A stretch of DNA of 32,235 nt from Bacteroidales bacterium UBA1197 (lineage in GTDB: Bacteria > Bacteroidota > Bacteroidia > Bacteroidales > UBA932), in NCBI GenBank assembly GCA_002309995.1, contig DBYB01000065.1:1-32235 (forward strand), in the 5' to 3' direction. Below, piece by piece: positions 15,612 to 23,116 of this stretch (its first letter is position 1; the number at the start of each line of letters is the position of its first letter). The position numbers and the translations under genes are program-made. The notes below the pieces were generated by a model. It saw nothing but the letters and a program-made list of their open reading frames with translations. It made no database searches and had not been told where the DNA came from.

Positions 15612-17087
15612 TTATTTGGTTAAAGTTCTGCTGACTGCATCCTTCCAGCCCTCGATGGCCTTGCCGACGCCCTCCACGGACGCCTCGGGACGGAACACCC
15701 GCTCGGCACGCCACTGCTGCTTGAGCTCGTCTATCGAACTCCAGAAGCCCACGGCGAGGCCGGCCAGGTAGGAGGCGCCGAGCGCGGTGGTCTCCGTGAC
15801 CACGGGGCGCACCACGTCGGTGCCGAGTATATCGGCCTGGAATTGCATCATAAGATTGTTGCGGGAGGCTCCGCCGTCCACCTTGAGGGCGCGCAGGGCG
15901 ATGCCGGCGTCGCGGCGCATTGCGTCCACCACGTCCATCGTCTCGAAGGCGATGCCCTCCAGCGCGGCGCGGGCAATGTGAGCTGCGGTGGTACCACGGG
16001 TGATGCCGGTTATCGTACCCTTGGCATACGGGTCCCAGTAGGGGGCGCCGAGGCCGGTGAGGGCTGGCACGAGATGCACCCCGCCGCTGTCGGGCACCTG
16101 CGAGGCGAGGGCCTCAATCTCGGAAGAACTCTTTATCATTCCGAGGCCGTCGCGCAGCCACTGCACGATGGAGCCTGCCACGAAAACGCTGCCCTCAAGG
16201 GCATAGTCAACCCGGTTCCCGATCTTCCAGGCTATGGTCGTAAGCAATTGGTTCTCAGACTTGATTGCCTTGGGCCCGCTGTTCATCAGCAGGAAGCATC
16301 CGGTGCCGTAGGTGTTCTTCACCTCGCCGGCCTCGGTGCACATCTGCCCGAACAGTGCGGCCTGCTGGTCGCCTGCCGCTCCTGCTACCGGTATGCCCTC
16401 CAGCATATCGCAACTACCGTAAATTTCGCTGGACGAACGCACCTGCGGCATCATCGACGCCGGAATGCCAAGGAGACTCAGCAATTCATCGTCCCAACTG
16501 AGGGTGTGGATGTTGAAGAGCATCGTGCGGGAGGCGTTGCTCACGTCGGTGCAGTGGACGCGGCCGCCGGTGAGCTTCCAGATGAGCCAGCTGTCCACGG
16601 TGCCGAAGCGGAGACGGCCGGCGCGGGCGAGGTCGCGGGCGCCTTCCACGTTCTCCAGTATCCAGCGGATCTTGGTGCCGCTGAAGTAGGCGTCGATGAG
16701 CAGGCCGGTCTTGTCGCGCACCTTCTCCGTGAGGCCGAGCGCCTTGAGGGAGTCGCAGTACTCGGAGGTGCGGCGGTCCTGCCAGACGATGGCGTTGTAC
16801 ACGGGCTTGCCGGTTTCCGCATCCCAGACTATCGTGGTCTCACGCTGGTTGGTGATGCCTACGGCGGCTATCTCCTGGAGGGAGACGCCCGACTTGCGGA
16901 TGACGTCCATCATAACGGAAGACTGGCTGGACCATATCTCCTCCGGGTCGTGCTCCACCAGTCCGGGGCTGGGGAAATACTGGGTGAATTCTTTCTGGCT
17001 TACGGCGCAGGGAGTGCCGTCGTGATCGAAAATAATGGCTCGGGAACTACTGGTTCCCTGGTCTAGTGCTAGGATATACTTTTTCAT
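15612..17087 (-). CDS. glpK: glycerol kinase
   Basis: GlpK phosphorylates glycerol to sn-glycerol 3-phosphate in the cytoplasm, trapping glycerol that enters by GlpF. FGGY-kinase features are complete: N-terminal ALDQGTSSSRAI, GAAGDQQAALFGQ, LTGLGAPYWDPYAKG and DGGASRNNLMMQFQADILG. The ATG at 17085-17087 gives 491 residues beginning MKKYILALDQG, like other glycerol kinases; an ATG five codons earlier is less likely. It is divergent from the glycerophosphodiester phosphodiesterase gene, whose product liberates glycerol 3-phosphate. No glycerol-3-phosphate dehydrogenase is encoded in the window. Confidence 0.94.
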   Translation of the reverse strand: MKKYILALDQGTSSSRAIIFDHDGTPCAVSQKEFTQYFPSPGLVEHDPEEIWSSQSSVMMDVIRKSGVSLQEIAAVGITNQRETTIVWDAETGKPVYNAIVWQDRRTSEYCDSLKALGLTEKVRDKTGLLIDAYFSGTKIRWILENVEGARDLARAGRLRFGTVDSWLIWKLTGGRVHCTDVSNASRTMLFNIHTLSWDDELLSLLGIPASMMPQVRSSSEIYGSCDMLEGIPVAGAAGDQQAALFGQMCTEAGEVKNTYGTGCFLLMNSGPKAIKSENQLLTTIAWKIGNRVDYALEGSVFVAGSIVQWLRDGLGMIKSSSEIEALASQVPDSGGVHLVPALTGLGAPYWDPYAKGTITGITRGTTAAHIARAALEGIAFETMDVVDAMRRDAGIALRALKVDGGASRNNLMMQFQADILGTDVVRPVVTETTALGASYLAGLAVGFWSSIDELKQQWRAERVFRPEASVEGVGKAIEGWKDAVSRTLTK

Positions 17088-17149
17088 AATGTGGTAATGC
17101 AAATGTAAGAATTTTTTGATAATTTTGTAGGACTAACACTAATACGACC
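17088..17149. promoter_or_regulatory. divergent promoters of glpKF and the phosphodiesterase gene
   Basis: This 62-base spacer contains TACATTTG on the minus strand (17100-17107), a -7 box for glpK, and TAATTTTG on the plus strand (17120-17127), a -7 box for the phosphodiesterase gene. No good -33 match was found for either. The boxes are close enough that the two promoters may interfere or share a regulator. Confidence 0.5.
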
Positions 17150-18004
17150 ATGCAGATATCCAGGGTTTCGATTTTGGCCGCCGCAGTACTTGCGGTCGTT
17201 GCCTGCGCTCCCGCAAAGAAAATTACCTACAATCCCGAAAACGGCTTCCCCGTAATCAAACAGGAAGGCAAGATAGCCATAGTCGCCCACCGCGGCTTCT
17301 GGAAATCAGAGCAGGGCGGGATGAGCGAGAACTCCATCGCATCCCTCAAGGCGGCCCAGGATGCCGGTCTCTGGGGCAGTGAATGCGACATACACATCAC
17401 CGCCGACGACGTGGTAATAGTAAACCACGACCCGAGCATCAACGGCAAGAAAATCGCCACGGGCAAATATGCCGATTTCGCCGACGACCTGCTGCCCAAC
17501 GGCGAGCGCCGCCCCACAATCGACGAGTATCTGGTGCAGACAGCCAAGTGCAAGACAACCAAACTCGTTATCGAACTCAAGAAGCAGCCCTCCAAGGACC
17601 GCGAGGACCTGCTGGTAAAGAAAACTCTTGACGCCCTGAAGCATCACAGGCTCTACGATCCCAACCGCGTGCTGTTCATCAGCTTCAGCAAGCATATGTG
17701 CGACATCATAGCCAAGGAGTGCCCCGAGTTCATCAACCAGTATCTCTCGATGGATTTCGTAGCCAACGAGGATCCCCATATATACGGCAGCCAGGCCATC
17801 AACGGCGTGGACTATCAGTACAGGATGTTCAAGGCACATCCCGAATGGGTCAAGAACGCCCACGATATGGGAATGTCCGTCAACGCCTGGACGGTCAACA
17901 AGCAGGACGACATACTCAAGATGATAGACGTCGGCGTGGACGCCATCACCACCAACGAGCCTCTGCTCGTTCGCGAACTGCTGAAAGACAGGGAATACAA
18001 ATGA
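17150..18004 (+). CDS. glycerophosphodiester phosphodiesterase family lipoprotein
   Basis: A 284-residue exported enzyme expected to cleave glycerophosphodiesters to glycerol 3-phosphate and an alcohol. The N-terminus is a lipoprotein signal with lipobox AVVAC (C19). The GDPD TIM-barrel motifs are present: AHRGFW followed by SENS (substrate and metal site), then WGSECDIHITADDVVIVNHD with the metal-binding E-x-D and the general acid-base His-Asp, and DVGVDAITTNEP near the C-terminus. The location opposite glpK and glpF fits a role in feeding glycerol phosphate or glycerol metabolism from lipid headgroups. The pgi gene follows 27 bases later on the same strand. Confidence 0.88.
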   Translation: MQISRVSILAAAVLAVVACAPAKKITYNPENGFPVIKQEGKIAIVAHRGFWKSEQGGMSENSIASLKAAQDAGLWGSECDIHITADDVVIVNHDPSINGKKIATGKYADFADDLLPNGERRPTIDEYLVQTAKCKTTKLVIELKKQPSKDREDLLVKKTLDALKHHRLYDPNRVLFISFSKHMCDIIAKECPEFINQYLSMDFVANEDPHIYGSQAINGVDYQYRMFKAHPEWVKNAHDMGMSVNAWTVNKQDDILKMIDVGVDAITTNEPLLVRELLKDREYK

Positions 18005-18031
18005 AGAGAACCAACAATTAAAGATATACCT

Positions 18032-19360
18032 ATGGTAAAAGTAAACTTAAAAGGATGCGACTCCTTCGTAAAGGACGCAGAGTATCAGAAATACGTCGGG
18101 AAGGCCCTCGAGGCTTATGATATCCTCGATAAGGAGACCGGAGCCGGCAACGACTTCCTCGGATGGAAGGCCCTGCCCGACGGCACTCCCGAATCCCTCA
18201 TCCAGGCCTGCGAGGCCGTACGCGACGACTGGAAGGCCCGCGGAGTAAACCTGGTGGTGGTCATCGGCATCGGAGGCTCCTACCTGGGTGCCCGCTGCGC
18301 CCTCGAGGCCCTCAACCATCAGTTCGTACACGATTCCGCCAAGCCGCGCGTGGTCTTCGCCGGCAACAATCTCAGCGAGGAGTACCTGGCCGAGATGATG
18401 GACCTGGCAGCCGCCAGCAGTGTGGCCTGCATCGTCATCTCCAAGTCCGGCACCACCACCGAGCCTGCAGTTGCGTTCCGTATCGTCAAGGAGCATATCG
18501 AGGAGCGTTACGGAAAGAAGGAAGCGGCCGCCCGCATCGTGGCTGTGACCGATGCCGCCCGCGGAGCCCTCAAGACCCTCTCCACCCAGGAGGGATACCG
18601 CACCTTCGTTGTGCCCGACAACGTGGGAGGCCGTTTCTCCGTGCTGTCGCCCGTGGGCCTGCTGCCCATCTGCGTGGCCGGATACGACGTGCGTGCGATG
18701 CTGAAGGGCGCCGCCGCAGCAAAGGCCCAGGTGAGCGTTCGCAATGCCGACAATCCTGCCATCCAGTACGCTGCAATGCGTAACCTGCAGTACTTCGAGC
18801 TGGGCAAGAAGGTGGAAGTTCTGGTTACCTACAACCCCCGCCTGATGTTCCTCGGCGAGTGGTGGAAGCAGCTCTTCGGCGAGTCCGAAGGCAAGGACGG
18901 CAAGGGTATCTATCCCGCCTCCGCCAACTTCACCACCGACCTCCATTCCATCGGCCAGTTCATCCAGGACGGCGACCGCTGTATGTTCGAGACCGTAGTG
19001 AGCGTGGAGAAGTCCAGGCGCAGCGTTGTAATCGGCAGCGACGAGCAGAACCTCGACCAGCTTAACTACCTCGCAGGCCAGCACGTGGAGCACTGCAACG
19101 CCATGGCGGCCCTCGGCACCAAGCTCGCCCACATCGACGGCGGTGTGCCTCAGATCGAGATAGCAATCGAGCAGGTTGATGAATTCTGCATCGGCGAGAT
19201 ATTCTATTTCTTCGAGGCAGCCTGCGGCATCAGCGCATACCTCCTGGGCGTGAATCCTTTCAACCAGCCCGGCGTGGAGGCCTACAAGAAGAATATGTTC
19301 GCCCTCCTTCGCAAGCCCGGCTACGAAGCCCAGACCGAGGAAATCCTCAAGAGACTGTAG
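18032..19360 (+). CDS. pgi: glucose-6-phosphate isomerase
   Basis: Interconverts glucose 6-phosphate and fructose 6-phosphate in glycolysis. The 442-residue length matches the short bacterial form. Conserved stretches are VVIGIGGSYLGARCALEAL, VISKSGTTTEPAVAFRI (phosphate-binding SIS motif), FTTDLHSIGQFIQDG and GVNPFNQPGVEAYKKNM, the last carrying the family's C-terminal active-site lysine. It follows the phosphodiesterase gene with a short gap and ends at a strong bidirectional terminator. Confidence 0.95.
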   Translation: MVKVNLKGCDSFVKDAEYQKYVGKALEAYDILDKETGAGNDFLGWKALPDGTPESLIQACEAVRDDWKARGVNLVVVIGIGGSYLGARCALEALNHQFVHDSAKPRVVFAGNNLSEEYLAEMMDLAAASSVACIVISKSGTTTEPAVAFRIVKEHIEERYGKKEAAARIVAVTDAARGALKTLSTQEGYRTFVVPDNVGGRFSVLSPVGLLPICVAGYDVRAMLKGAAAAKAQVSVRNADNPAIQYAAMRNLQYFELGKKVEVLVTYNPRLMFLGEWWKQLFGESEGKDGKGIYPASANFTTDLHSIGQFIQDGDRCMFETVVSVEKSRRSVVIGSDEQNLDQLNYLAGQHVEHCNAMAALGTKLAHIDGGVPQIEIAIEQVDEFCIGEIFYFFEAACGISAYLLGVNPFNQPGVEAYKKNMFALLRKPGYEAQTEEILKRL

Positions 19361-19380
19361 GGTTTTCGACCCGTAGAAAC

Positions 19381-19416
19381 AAAAAAACTTCCGAATCGAT
19401 TCGGAAGTTTTTTTGT
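19381..19416. terminator. bidirectional terminator between pgi and the SGNH hydrolase gene
   Basis: A perfect palindrome, CTTCCGAATCGATTCGGAAG (19388-19407), is flanked by seven As on the left and seven Ts on the right, so it can end transcripts from both convergent genes. The stem word CTTCCGAA is the same as in the terminator after tRNA-Phe at 14720. Confidence 0.9.
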
Positions 19417-20523
19417 TTATCGTATGCCGTATTTGCGGAGGATGTTGAGGATGGGTTTCTGGATGGAGGCGGTCCAGAGGGTGTAGCCGTAGTTGTCGGG
19501 GTGGACGCCGTCCACGGAGGCTTCGTGGCTGGCAGGGCAGGCGTCGGGTGCGATGAAATAGACGTCCTTGTATTTCTTGCGGCCTTCCGGGGTGGATTTC
19601 AGTTCCTTGAAGATGCCGGCGGCCATATCCATCTTGGCCTGCTCCTTGGCGTCTTCCTTGAGGTTGAATGTTCTCTTCTCGCGGTAAATCGTCTGCTGGA
19701 AAATGAGCGGCTTGCCGGGGTGCGCCTCAATCATCCTGTCGATGAAAGGCACCAGGCGCTCGCTGATGACGGGGGCCAGAGGGTTGGAGAAGGAATCGAA
19801 TACGAATGCGTCTGCATCCACATCGACCAGCACGTCGCAGAAGTAGTCCTGCAGCATGCAGCGGCCGCTGCAGCCCAGGGACAGCATCTGCAGCCCGGTG
19901 GCGCGGGAGAATTGAGCCGGATAAGCCATACCTGCTCGCGTGGTGCTGGAGCCGTGGGTGTAGCTGGAGCCCCAGATTGCGATGCGGTGGCGGAAGGGAT
20001 TGTCTATCGCGCTTATGATTGAGCCTTTCTCTACTCCTATCTTAATTGAGTACTCCTCGCTGTAGAGAGGGAAGTACAGCAGGCACTCGTGAACGCTGCC
20101 GTCCATATCGGATATGAGGGTAAACTCCTTGCCGGGATTCGCACGCGGCGCAACTCCGGACGACGCCCAGCGCCACTGGCCGTTCTGCCTGATATACAGG
20201 TCGTAGCCGCGGGCGGAGATTATGTTGGTGTTCACAGGGTCGTCCATCTTCCCGTATTTGGTTACTATGCTGATGCTGGGGGAGTTGGTGCTGAAGACGC
20301 ACGCCATTCCCGAAGACATCCTTACAAGTTCATTCTCGCGCTTGGTAAAGCCTTTGTACAGGGTGGTATCAACCCTGTGATAGGGATTTGCGGTCTTGCC
20401 GGGCATAAGTTTGCCGACAATCGTAAGATCGGATGCCTCGGTGTAAACGTAACTGACATTCTGGGCTGAAGCCGCGCAAACTGATGCGGCAAGAACCAGT
20501 ACAAGGAAAATGAACCTCTTCAT
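19417..20523 (-). CDS. secreted SGNH/GDSL-family hydrolase
   Basis: A 368-residue protein with a cleavable signal peptide (cleavage near ASAQN), so it is periplasmic or secreted. Residues about 25-175 form a beta-rich N-terminal domain of the type attached to some SGNH hydrolases. The catalytic domain starts at IAIWGSSYTHGSS with likely nucleophile S187, continues with block II glycine in LSLGCSG, and ends with VDGVHPDNYG (D338 and H341). These enzymes remove acyl groups such as acetyl esters from carbohydrates or lipids. A block III GxND asparagine was not clearly identified. A TATCTTTG box lies upstream. It may serve the adjacent polysaccharide locus. Confidence 0.82.
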   Translation of the reverse strand: MKRFIFLVLVLAASVCAASAQNVSYVYTEASDLTIVGKLMPGKTANPYHRVDTTLYKGFTKRENELVRMSSGMACVFSTNSPSISIVTKYGKMDDPVNTNIISARGYDLYIRQNGQWRWASSGVAPRANPGKEFTLISDMDGSVHECLLYFPLYSEEYSIKIGVEKGSIISAIDNPFRHRIAIWGSSYTHGSSTTRAGMAYPAQFSRATGLQMLSLGCSGRCMLQDYFCDVLVDVDADAFVFDSFSNPLAPVISERLVPFIDRMIEAHPGKPLIFQQTIYREKRTFNLKEDAKEQAKMDMAAGIFKELKSTPEGRKKYKDVYFIAPDACPASHEASVDGVHPDNYGYTLWTASIQKPILNILRKYGIR

Positions 20524-20541
20524 ATTGATATTGATTTCTTA

Positions 20542-20549
20542 CAAAGATA
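20542..20549 (-). promoter_or_regulatory. -7 promoter box for the SGNH hydrolase gene
   Basis: TATCTTTG on the minus strand matches TAnnTTTG and lies 18 bases before the start codon, in the gap after the regulator gene. No clear TTTG was found at the -33 position, so the call is tentative. Confidence 0.4.
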
Positions 20550-20555
20550 CAAAAA

Positions 20556-22067
20556 CTACAGATTGGCTATCACGCTGTCGAACCCCGAATTCGGGTGAAG
20601 GGAATGTTTCTGCAGATTGGAATGGTAGGAGTAAACGGTCGTCACCGACATATTCAGTACCTTGGCTATCTTCGAACGCTTGGAAATGCCCATCCTGATG
20701 AGTGCCAGGATACGAAGTTCCGTGGATAGAACGCCCTTTGAGGGCATCTCCAGGCGGTACTCCGGCTGCATTATGTTGTTAACCTTCTCCGGGAAGTCGG
20801 GGAAGATTCCGAGGAAGGCAGAGTCGAAGTGGCTCAGCAGGCCGTCGAATTCCCCGTCGGCGAAGGAGGGGTGGCGAAGGAGAGCCGACACGGCTTCAGG
20901 GCCGTCCTGCTTCATCGTGCGCCTGAGGCCCGACCTGTATTCGTCCACTTTATTCAGATAGTCCACGCATTTTTCCATATACATCGCCAGGAAGCTGTCC
21001 TTGATGTTAGAGACTTCCGCCAGTTTCCGTCTGGACGTATCCAGCCTGGAGGAGTACCGCATAACTATTATTAGGGATACGATTGCGACGGCAAGGAGCA
21101 GGGCGATGGCCACGATAGTCGTAAAGTAGGCCCTGCGTTTCTGCTTCTGCTGGTCCAGAAGGACGTTCATTATCTCCAGTTCGGATGTTATGACGTCGTC
21201 ATAGCGTGATTCGTAGTGCGATGAATATGCGTCCTTGAGCGTTATTCGCATATAGCGGTCGGCCCTCTCGATGTCGCCGTTGCGGAATAGCAGAAGGGCG
21301 AGTTCGTACAGGGAGTTGTATGCCTTGGCCGCAAGGCGCATATCGCAGGCGGCGGATTTGGCGAAGTGAATAATGGCCTTGTCCGTTTCGCCGCGCTCCA
21401 GGTATTCGCGGGCCAGGAAGTAATTGGCCTTTGCAGTATCGTTCGGGGAGCGGAGAATGCAGGCCTGAAGCCTTGGGATTGAATTTTCCTCGATTCCTGC
21501 CCTGCGGCTGATGACGCTGTAATAGTAGGCGCAGTCTATCCTGGTGCTGTCGCTGTCCCACCACTTTTCGATGATAGCGCGCTTGTTGGCGTTGTATTCG
21601 GGCTTTTCGTGTGCCAGCCTGCCGAAAATGTGGTAACCGGCAAAGCAGTATATGTCCTGCGCCTCCCGCGGCATCGCTACAGTATCTATTTGCCTGAAGC
21701 GCACCAGTGCCGTTCCTATGGAGTCCATTTTGTACAGGATGTTGGCATAGCAGCATTCGCTTATGGTCTTCTGCCGGTGGTCGTTCTTGCCAAGATCCAT
21801 CATCTTCACAACCGCGCTGTAGCAGGAATCTATGTCGTGATAGAAGTAGAAGGACTCGAGTTCGTAGAGAGCTTCCCATTTTGCAGAATCGCTCTGAGCG
21901 TGCCGGCAGAGCGTGCGCAGGCTGTCCTGTATATTGTCATATTTCAGGTCGTAGTAGTCCTGCAGTTCTATCGCCCTGTCGAGGGCGGCGAAGTGCCCGC
22001 CTTTGCGCCCGGAGCAGGATGCAATCAGAATTAACACTGAAAATATTGCAAAAACAAGTTTTTTCAT
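20556..22067 (-). CDS. membrane-spanning TPR regulator with C-terminal HTH (DUF6377-like)
   Basis: A 503-residue protein with a signal sequence and lipobox-like IASC (C18), a helical TPR-like region at about residues 25-300 (for example YFLAREYLERGETDKAIIHF), one strong membrane helix at about 314-336, a probable coiled segment and a C-terminal helix-turn-helix of the last 55 residues (STELRILALIRMGISKRSKI and NMSVTTVYSYHSNL). This resembles the DUF6377 group of Bacteroidota regulators. The likely topology puts the TPR sensor outside and the DNA-binding domain in the cytoplasm. It is divergent from the polysaccharide-type locus and probably controls it. Whether the N-terminal cysteine is lipidated is unsure. 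Confidence 0.8.
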   Translation of the reverse strand: MKKLVFAIFSVLILIASCSGRKGGHFAALDRAIELQDYYDLKYDNIQDSLRTLCRHAQSDSAKWEALYELESFYFYHDIDSCYSAVVKMMDLGKNDHRQKTISECCYANILYKMDSIGTALVRFRQIDTVAMPREAQDIYCFAGYHIFGRLAHEKPEYNANKRAIIEKWWDSDSTRIDCAYYYSVISRRAGIEENSIPRLQACILRSPNDTAKANYFLAREYLERGETDKAIIHFAKSAACDMRLAAKAYNSLYELALLLFRNGDIERADRYMRITLKDAYSSHYESRYDDVITSELEIMNVLLDQQKQKRRAYFTTIVAIALLLAVAIVSLIIVMRYSSRLDTSRRKLAEVSNIKDSFLAMYMEKCVDYLNKVDEYRSGLRRTMKQDGPEAVSALLRHPSFADGEFDGLLSHFDSAFLGIFPDFPEKVNNIMQPEYRLEMPSKGVLSTELRILALIRMGISKRSKIAKVLNMSVTTVYSYHSNLQKHSLHPNSGFDSVIANL

Positions 22068-22248
22068 GCCTCAAATATAGCAATAAAACCTTGTTTTTCA
22101 TAATGTGCCAACAAAATGCAAACTTGTTGGTTATAAATAAAATAGACCAGAAATGACGCCTTATATAACCTTGTTTTATTTACGGCTCCGGAAAATGCAT
22201 CTCTTTTTCGCGTAATTTTGCATAAACCAACCACGAAACTATAACCGT
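22068..22248. promoter_or_regulatory. AT-rich divergent regulatory region of the SusCD locus
   Basis: This 181-base spacer is much more AT-rich than its surroundings. TAATTTTG (22213-22220) is a -7 box for the plus-strand operon, 29 bases before its ATG. TATATTTG on the minus strand (22072-22079) lies only four bases from the regulator's ATG, which would give a leaderless or nearly leaderless transcript if used. Possible operators are the inverted repeat CCAACAA (22108-22114) with TTGTTGG (22124-22130), and the direct repeat ACCTTGTTTT at 22088 and 22168. Confidence 0.5.
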
Positions 22249-23115
22249 ATGAAAAAAATCCTATATGTAATTTTCGCCGCTCTGGCCTTAGTCTCCTGCA
22301 GCGAGCCCGTCCTTCGGGTAGGTTCTTTCAACCTCTGGCGCTCCGACCTCGGCAAAGACGAGTACGCCTGGGAAGTCCGTAAGCCCCGTCTTATACGCGC
22401 GATAAAAGATATGGGTTATGACCTGTTCGGTGCAGAGGAGGTGGATACCACTATGATAAAGGAACTACCTTCCCTCTTCGATGAAGCTGGTCTCAATTAC
22501 AAGATGTTCATTTTCAGCCCTTACAAGGCCGACGGGGGTGTAGGGAACAAGGCTCAGGCTATTATATATAACACTGAGCGCCTCAAAATGCTGGAAGACC
22601 ATCACTTCTGGTTCTCCGAGACTCCCGATTCGATCAGCGGCGGTTGGGATGAGATGAAGTTCAGGCGCGGCGCCTGCTGCGGCATTTTCCTCGACAGGAA
22701 GAGCAACCGCAAGTTCTTCCTTATGCTTTCCCATATGCCGCTTGGCAAGGAGGCCAATCTGCACGCAGCCGAGATACTGCTCGAACGCGCTGAGATGTAC
22801 AATCCAGACCATCTGCCTGCACTTTTCGTCGGAGACCTGAACACCCGCCCCGACACTCCGAGTTCCGAACTTCTGAGAACTTACTGGACAGATGTATATC
22901 TCCATCTTCCCGCCGATAAGCGCGAGGGCCCTCAGGGTACCTTCAATTCACATAATGTGGAGAAGGATATGGAGACCGCCCAGCGCATCGACTACATCTA
23001 TTTCAGGGGAGACAAGGTCAAGCCTCTGAATTATACCTGTTCTACAGTTACTTACGATGGACTGTACCCTTCCGACCATTGCCCGATTTATTCCGACATC
23101 GTTATACTTAAATAA
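22249..23115 (+). CDS. EEP-family phosphodiesterase/phosphatase lipoprotein
   Basis: A 288-residue member of the endonuclease/exonuclease/phosphatase fold, exported as a lipoprotein (lipobox LVSC, C17). The metal-dependent active site is intact in outline: N28 in VGSFNLW, E64 in GAEEVD, a histidine in MLSHMPLG, VGDLNTRPD, RIDYIYFRG and the terminal SDHCPIYSD (D276, H277). Members cleave phosphodiester or phosphomonoester bonds in nucleic acids, lipids or phosphosugars; the substrate here is unknown. It is the first gene of the SusCD operon, ending one base before susC, and is paralogous to the EEP protein at 29887-31068 (shared YDGLY, SDH and RGxCC stretches). Confidence 0.86.
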   Translation: MKKILYVIFAALALVSCSEPVLRVGSFNLWRSDLGKDEYAWEVRKPRLIRAIKDMGYDLFGAEEVDTTMIKELPSLFDEAGLNYKMFIFSPYKADGGVGNKAQAIIYNTERLKMLEDHHFWFSETPDSISGGWDEMKFRRGACCGIFLDRKSNRKFFLMLSHMPLGKEANLHAAEILLERAEMYNPDHLPALFVGDLNTRPDTPSSELLRTYWTDVYLHLPADKREGPQGTFNSHNVEKDMETAQRIDYIYFRGDKVKPLNYTCSTVTYDGLYPSDHCPIYSDIVILK

Positions 23116-23116
23116 G

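Noticed and set aside
15604..15714. Upstream extension of the glycerol facilitator frame
   Set aside because: It overlaps the 3' end of glpK and adds a basic, non-membrane leader; the ATG at 15603 gives the expected N-terminus.
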